A stretch of DNA of 64,000 nucleotides from Streptomyces venezuelae ATCC 10712 (GTDB lineage Bacteria > Actinomycetota > Actinomycetes > Streptomycetales > Streptomycetaceae), in assembly GCF_008639165.1 (NCBI RefSeq), contig NZ_CP029197.1, positions 3,782,001-3,846,000 on the forward strand. The letters run 5' to 3'. Below, one piece after another: positions 59,925-64,000 of this stretch (position 1 is its first letter; each line of letters opens with the position of its first letter). Made by a program: the position numbers and the translations under genes. Under the pieces are notes generated by a model. The model did no database searches, was not told the origin of the DNA, and worked only from the letters and a program-made list of their open reading frames with translations.

Positions 59925-59965
59925 CCCGGGGAGCGCGGGACGCCGGAGGGGCGCATGATGCCCCC

Positions 59966-60337
59966 ATGGACATCAAGCTGGAACTGGTCGCCGTGCCCGT
60001 CACCGATGTCGACCGTGCCAAGGCCTTCTACGAGCGGGTCGGCTTCCACGCCGACCACGACGTGCCCGTGAACGACGACATCCGGTTCGTCCAGATGACC
60101 CCGCCGGGCTCGGCCTGCTCGATCGCCTTCGGCAAGGGGCTCACCGAGATGGCCCCGGGCTCCCTCGACAACATGCAGGTGGTCGTCACCGACATCGAGG
60201 AGGCCCACCGCGAACTCACCGCGCGCGGGATCGCGGTGAGCGAGATCGCCGACATGCCGTGGGGTTCGTTCGTCTTCTTCGCCGACCCGGACGGCAACCG
60301 CTGGGCGGTCCAGCAGACCACCCCGCGCGGGAAGTGA
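59966..60337 (+). CDS. VOC-fold protein
   Basis: A 123-residue VOC protein: VAVPVTDVDRAKAFYERVGFHADHDV at the front, and PWGSFVFFADPDGNRWAVQQT at the end. It lacks the complete pair of metal ligands seen in glyoxalase I (the end reads WAVQ), so it may be a binding protein. This is one of five VOC genes in the window. Confidence 0.83.
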   Translation: MDIKLELVAVPVTDVDRAKAFYERVGFHADHDVPVNDDIRFVQMTPPGSACSIAFGKGLTEMAPGSLDNMQVVVTDIEEAHRELTARGIAVSEIADMPWGSFVFFADPDGNRWAVQQTTPRGK

Positions 60338-60386
60338 CGACGCGGGAAGCGACCGACGACGCGGGCGGCCGGGACGCGGGACGCGG

Positions 60387-61247
60387 CTACTTGCGGTTGT
60401 AGAGCCGCATGGTGACCGCCCCGAAGACGACCACGAGCAGCGCCGACCAGCCGAGCGACCAGGCGATGTCCGCGGCCGGCCAGTTCCCCGCCATCAGCTC
60501 GCGCACCGCCGTCGCCAGATGGGTCACCGGGCTGTTGTTGACGAAGGCCTGCAGCCAGCCCGGCATGGTCTTCGGGTCGACGAAGACGTTCGACAGGAAC
60601 GTCAGCGGGAAGATCACCATCATCGAGACGCCCATGACGGACTTCTCGCTGCGCAGCAGCAGACCGAACATGGTCCAGATCCACGAGAACGCGAACGAGA
60701 ACACCAGCAGCAGCGCCACCCCGAGCAGCACGCCCACGACACCGCCGTCCGGCCGGTAGCCGATGATCATGCCGACGGTCAGCATCACGGCCGAGGCGAT
60801 CAAGTAGCGCACGACGTCGCCGAGGAGATAGCCGACCATCGGCGCCGGACGCCAGATCGGCAGCGTGCGGAAGCGGTCGAAGACGCCCTTCTCGATGTCC
60901 GTGTTGACCGAGACCCCCGTGTACATCGTGATCATTACGACGCTCATCACGAGGATGCCCGGCAGCAGGAACTGGATGTACGAGGAGACGGAGCCGGCCA
61001 GCGCACCGCCGAAGAGGTACGTGTACATCAGCACCATCATGATCGGGAACGCCGTCACGTCGAACAGCTGCTCCGGCACGTGCTTGATCTTCAGCATGGC
61101 CCGCCAGCCGAAGGTCATCGAGGCGGACAGGGCACTGGGGCGCGGCGGCCGGGAGTGGCCCACGAGCAGCGCCGCGAGTTCGTCCGCCTTCGGGGCGACA
61201 AAGTCGAGTGCGTCCGCCCCTTCTTTACCGGTGGTGACGGTGGTCAT
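60387..61247 (-). CDS. ABC-2 type permease (DrrB-like)
   Basis: A 286-residue membrane protein with six spans. The family block is [39 protein letters not shown], and [31 protein letters not shown] is the DrrB-type C-terminal pattern. It pairs with the ATPase gene overlapping its start, forming a drug or lipid exporter. Confidence 0.92.
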   Translation of the reverse strand: MTTVTTGKEGADALDFVAPKADELAALLVGHSRPPRPSALSASMTFGWRAMLKIKHVPEQLFDVTAFPIMMVLMYTYLFGGALAGSVSSYIQFLLPGILVMSVVMITMYTGVSVNTDIEKGVFDRFRTLPIWRPAPMVGYLLGDVVRYLIASAVMLTVGMIIGYRPDGGVVGVLLGVALLLVFSFAFSWIWTMFGLLLRSEKSVMGVSMMVIFPLTFLSNVFVDPKTMPGWLQAFVNNSPVTHLATAVRELMAGNWPAADIAWSLGWSALLVVVFGAVTMRLYNRK

Positions 61248-62212
61248 GCCGTCGTTCCTTTCCTGTCCGTCAGCGCCAGGAAGACCTCGTCGAGGCTGGG
61301 CTGGCCCAGCGCGAAGTTGTCGACCGTGATCCCGGCCCGCGACAGCTCCGCCAGCGCCCTGGCGGCCTGCTCGGCGGCGCCCAGGTCGGTCCCGTGGCCG
61401 TCGACCGTGGCGGTGAGGGCGACCGGGTCCGCGTCCAGCTGGACGGTGGAGTTCAGGGCGCCCCGGATCACCCGCTCGGCCTCCGCCCGCTGCTCCGGGT
61501 CCCGGAGCCGTACGTGCACCGAGCCCGAGCCGACGGAGGCCTTCAGCTCCCCCTTCGTGCCCTCCGCGATCACCTTCCCGTGGTCGATGACGGCGATCCG
61601 GGAGGCCAGCTGGTCGGCCTCGTCCAGGTACTGGGTGGTCAGCAGGACGGTGGTGCCCTGGGCGACGACCGCGCGGACGATGTCCCAGACCTGGTTGCGG
61701 CTGCGCGGGTCGAGGCCGGTGGTCGGCTCGTCGAGGAAGAGCAGGTCGGGGGTGTTGAGGATGGACGCGGCGATGTCGATGCGGCGCCGCATGCCGCCCG
61801 AGTAGTTCTTGATCTGCTTGTCGGCGGCGTCCGCGAGGCCGAACGCGGCGAGCAGCTGCGCGGAGCGCTCGCGGGCGGCGGCCCGCGCGTGGCCGAGCAG
61901 CCGGCCGAGCAGGACGAGGTTCTCGGTGCCGGTCAGGTCCTCGTCGACCGAGGCGTACTGGCCGGTGAGGCTCACCCGGCCGCGTACGGCGTCGGCGTCC
62001 GTGACGACGTCCTTGCCGAAGACCCGGGCGCGGCCGCCGTCGGGCCGCAGCAGGGTCGCGAGCATCTTGACGGCCGTGGTCTTGCCCGCGCCGTTGGGGC
62101 CAAGGACTCCGTAGACGATTCCGGCGGGGACGCGGAGGTCGATCCCGTCGACGGCGCGGTTGCTGCCGAAGACCTTGACCAGGCCCTCGGTCTCGATGGC
62201 GAGGTCGGTCAT
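61244..62212 (-). CDS. ABC transporter ATPase (DrrA-like)
   Basis: A 322-residue ATPase. Walker A is [17 protein letters not shown], signature [16 protein letters not shown], Walker [22 protein letters not shown]-loop region TTQYLDEAD. The C-terminal extension (residues 230-322), with [16 protein letters not shown], is typical of daunorubicin-resistance DrrA proteins. Its stop overlaps the permease start (ATGA). Confidence 0.94.
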   Translation of the reverse strand: MTDLAIETEGLVKVFGSNRAVDGIDLRVPAGIVYGVLGPNGAGKTTAVKMLATLLRPDGGRARVFGKDVVTDADAVRGRVSLTGQYASVDEDLTGTENLVLLGRLLGHARAAARERSAQLLAAFGLADAADKQIKNYSGGMRRRIDIAASILNTPDLLFLDEPTTGLDPRSRNQVWDIVRAVVAQGTTVLLTTQYLDEADQLASRIAVIDHGKVIAEGTKGELKASVGSGSVHVRLRDPEQRAEAERVIRGALNSTVQLDADPVALTATVDGHGTDLGAAEQAARALAELSRAGITVDNFALGQPSLDEVFLALTDRKGTTA

Positions 62213-62399
62213 ACCGTGGTTCCTCCAGCACTCCGGGAAAGAGGGCGCTCCTCCCAGTCTGCGTCGGCCGCTCCCGTACCGCCAGGGCGCCGCGCCGCGG
62301 CACCCCGACCGGCGGGGGACGGCGGCTCCCCCGCGCGGCGGAGGCGGACCGGCCCGCGGGCCGACGTGCCGGGGGGCTCCCCGGCGGGAGGCTGCTCCC

Positions 62400-62957
62400 A
62401 TGCCGAGAATCAAAGCCCTTCCCGATGTGCCCCGTTGGGCCGTCCTCGCCGCCCACGCCGTTCCGCTCGCGACCCTGCCGTCGGGCCTCTGGCGCCTGGC
62501 GCTCGTCGCCGGTCTCCCGGTCACCCAGGACGCCGAACTCGGTGCCATGACGCTGGGGACGTCGGTGTACGTGGTCTCCCTGAGCGTCGTGTCCGAGCTG
62601 CTCGCCCTGCTCACCCTGGGTCTTGTGCGTTCCTGGGGCGAGGTGTTCCCGCGGTGGCTGCCGTTCCTCGGCGGGCGCCGGGTGAACGCGGCCGCCGCGA
62701 CCGGCGCCGCGTTCGCCGGCGTGGCCGGGCTGTGCGCGATCGCCGGCTGGGGCGCGTACGCCTCGTACGCGGGCCTCGGACCCGGCATCCCGGCGAGCCC
62801 GGCGCAGGACGCCCTGCTGATCGCCTGCTACGCGCCGCTTGCGGCCTGGCCGGTGCTGCTCGCCGCGGTGGCGGTCGCGTACCACCGGCGCAGGCGCGCG
62901 GCAGACGGTGGCCGTCAGTACGGCGCGGGCCGTCCGGCGGCGTCCTCGTGGGTGTAG
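62400..62957 (+). CDS. four-span membrane protein of unknown function
   Basis: A 185-residue hydrophobic protein with spans near residues 12-40, 50-75, 95-115 and 140-160. A conserved-looking [14 protein letters not shown] motif is present in the first loop; I cannot assign a family. It starts at ATG 62400 with CGGGAGG upstream. Its 3' end overlaps the convergent gene by 43 nt. Confidence 0.7.
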   Translation: MPRIKALPDVPRWAVLAAHAVPLATLPSGLWRLALVAGLPVTQDAELGAMTLGTSVYVVSLSVVSELLALLTLGLVRSWGEVFPRWLPFLGGRRVNAAAATGAAFAGVAGLCAIAGWGAYASYAGLGPGIPASPAQDALLIACYAPLAAWPVLLAAVAVAYHRRRRAADGGRQYGAGRPAASSWV

Positions 62958-63319
62958 AAGAGGTAGTAGGCCGCGGCGACGTTGACGCCGGCGAAGGCCA
63001 GTCCGAGGCCGCTCGACGACAGGACGCTGGCGCCGGACAGGCTGAACAGGAAGCCGACCGCGATGCCCGTCAGGGAGCCCCAGGCGAGGGCGCGCAGTTC
63101 GCGCGGCAGGGCGCGGCCGAAGCGCCGCAGGACGTAGATCCCGCCGGCCAGGACCACGGCCGAGACGAGGCCCAGCCAGAGCTGTCCGAGGGTGGTGGGG
63201 CCGCCGTGGCGCGCGACGGTCGCCGCGTAGAGGCCGTACAGCACGCCGATGATGATCGGGGTGGCCAAGCCGTGCGTGCCGAACGGTTTCCGGACGGGTA
63301 TCGCTGCGTGTGCGGCCAT
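62915..63319 (-). CDS. small membrane protein of unknown function
   Basis: A 134-residue protein with four hydrophobic segments (near residues 20-38, 45-65, 78-100 and 103-122). The ATG at 63319 has AGGAGCTC upstream. I do not recognise a family. It overlaps the convergent membrane-protein gene by 43 nt, with both C termini hydrophilic. Confidence 0.68.
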   Translation of the reverse strand: MAAHAAIPVRKPFGTHGLATPIIIGVLYGLYAATVARHGGPTTLGQLWLGLVSAVVLAGGIYVLRRFGRALPRELRALAWGSLTGIAVGFLFSLSGASVLSSSGLGLAFAGVNVAAAYYLFYTHEDAAGRPAPY

Positions 63320-63430
63320 GGCAGGAGCTCCTTCGTCTCTCGCCCCCCTGCTGCTTCCCGCACCCTCCAGGGCACACCCGCGCCCGGCGACCCGCAAGTG
63401 GATCAGGCGGGGGCCGGGCGGGCGGCGGCG

Positions 63431-63859
63431 TCAGCGGGCCGGGCGTACCGCCACGGCGTCGATCTCGAAGAGCATGCCCGGGAGGGCGAGCGCGGCGACA
63501 CCGCTCAGGGTCTGGGCGGGCAGCCGCTCACCGAAGTGGGCGTGCAGCCCCTTGCCGAGGGCCGCCAGCTTCGTCATGTCGTGGTCGACGACGTACGAGC
63601 CGAGCCGGACGACGTTCTCCAGGCCGAGGCCGACGCCTTCGAGGGCGAGCCGCAGGTTGGTGAGCGACAGCTCGACCTGGGCGGCGAAGTCGCCGGGGAC
63701 CGGCGAGCCGGTGGCGTCGGAGGCGTACTGGCCGCCGATGAAGACGAGTTCACCGGGGGCGGAGACGGCGTGGCTGTAGCCGAAGGGGGTGGGGTCGTGG
63801 AGGGTGTCCGGGTTGGTGATGGTCCGCTGGTCGGCGGGGGTGCGGTCGGTGTCCGTCAT
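63431..63859 (-). CDS. RidA/YjgF/YER057c-family protein
   Basis: A 142-residue protein. GYSHAVSAPGELVFIGGQYASDATG is the opening strand region, then FAAQVELSLTNLRLALEGVGLGLENVVRLGSYVV, and LALPGMLFEIDAVAV at the end. The Arg contacting the substrate carboxylate, usually in a P-x-R-x-x-V block, is not present (TLSGVAALALPGM), so it may not be a true 2-iminopropanoate deaminase. Confidence 0.87.
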   Translation of the reverse strand: MTDTDRTPADQRTITNPDTLHDPTPFGYSHAVSAPGELVFIGGQYASDATGSPVPGDFAAQVELSLTNLRLALEGVGLGLENVVRLGSYVVDHDMTKLAALGKGLHAHFGERLPAQTLSGVAALALPGMLFEIDAVAVRPAR

Positions 63860-63969
63860 GACGGGTCGTTCCTTCCGTGGAGTACGGCCACCGGAGCGGC
63901 GGCCGGGCTGAGTGCGGGCGCCCGCCGTGCGGACGGTGGCGGGGGGGCGCGACGGGGCCGGGCGCGGTC

Positions 63970-64000
63970 TCAGAGGTGGGCGAGCCAGTGGCGGAGCCGC
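63970..64000 (-). CDS. C-terminal end of a gene leaving the window
   Basis: The minus-strand frame ends in RLRHWLAHL and a TGA at 63972-63970. Only ten codons are visible, so this is a guess based on the stop position, on the 107-nt gap before the next gene, and on normal-looking codons. Confidence 0.25.
   Translation of the reverse strand, partial: RLRHWLAHL

Noticed and set aside
57536..60208. 890-codon minus-strand frame opposite the LLM, FMN reductase and Usp genes
   Set aside because: The plus-strand genes have clear motifs and ribosome sites; this frame has shadow composition only.
1..64000. tRNA, rRNA, CRISPR arrays, insertion sequences, phage or conjugation genes
   Set aside because: I looked for cloverleaf ends, spaced repeats, transposase or integrase motifs and saw none convincing. 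A tRNAscan and ISfinder search would be needed to exclude small ones.

Overview
This window is about 73% GC. Codon use, cobalamin gene content, a bL37 micro-ribosomal protein, a DUF6243 protein, paired ECF41 sigma factors, a WYL regulator and a solitary cold-shock gene all point to a Streptomyces chromosome or a very close actinomycete. I see no rRNA, tRNA, CRISPR array, insertion sequence or phage gene.

Region 1 (1-14.7 kb) holds ordinary accessory and housekeeping genes: a CBS protein, a small conserved protein, a MerR-type regulator, a secreted M23 peptidase, a DUF998/histidine kinase/response regulator operon, a TetR/VOC divergent pair, two ECF41-type sigma factors, two GNAT acetyltransferases, a flavin oxidoreductase, a WYL regulator and a NIPSNAP protein.

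Region 2 (14.7-31.7 kb) looks like a compact biosynthetic gene cluster that I do not recognise. One tightly overlapped minus-strand operon (26127 down to 15952) encodes an alpha/beta hydrolase, an MFS exporter, a PCP-thioesterase, a TrmO/TsaA-like protein, a HemN-like radical SAM enzyme, a cystathionine-synthase-fold protein without its PLP lysine, a tandem OsmC-fold protein without its cysteines, a class I methyltransferase, an ATP-grasp ligase and a second TrmO/TsaA-like protein. A divergent plus-strand arm encodes a free-standing adenylation domain, a tautomerase-like protein and an extra S-adenosylmethionine synthetase. Two LuxR-type regulators, a Gfo/Idh/MocA oxidoreductase and a small secreted peptide complete it. 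The inferred logic is one amino acid activated in trans, carried on a single PCP, modified by SAM-dependent chemistry, perhaps ligated to a second amino acid, and exported.

Region 3 (32-43 kb) is again accessory: VOC/AraC pairs, a cold-shock gene with a terminator-like leader, TetR and GntR systems with clear repeated operators, a subtilase lipoprotein, and an antibiotic-type ABC-F gene beside a MarR remnant.

Region 4 (42.9-57.5 kb) is the corrin-ring part of cobalamin synthesis: cobN behind a cobalamin riboswitch, then cobG-cobH-cobIJ, cobK, cbiD, and cobM-cobL. It is interrupted by a serine hydrolase, bL37 and a PIN/ribbon-helix-helix toxin-antitoxin pair.

Region 5 (57.5-64 kb) has a flavin monooxygenase/reductase pair, a universal stress protein, a VOC protein, a DrrAB-type exporter, two small membrane proteins and a RidA protein.
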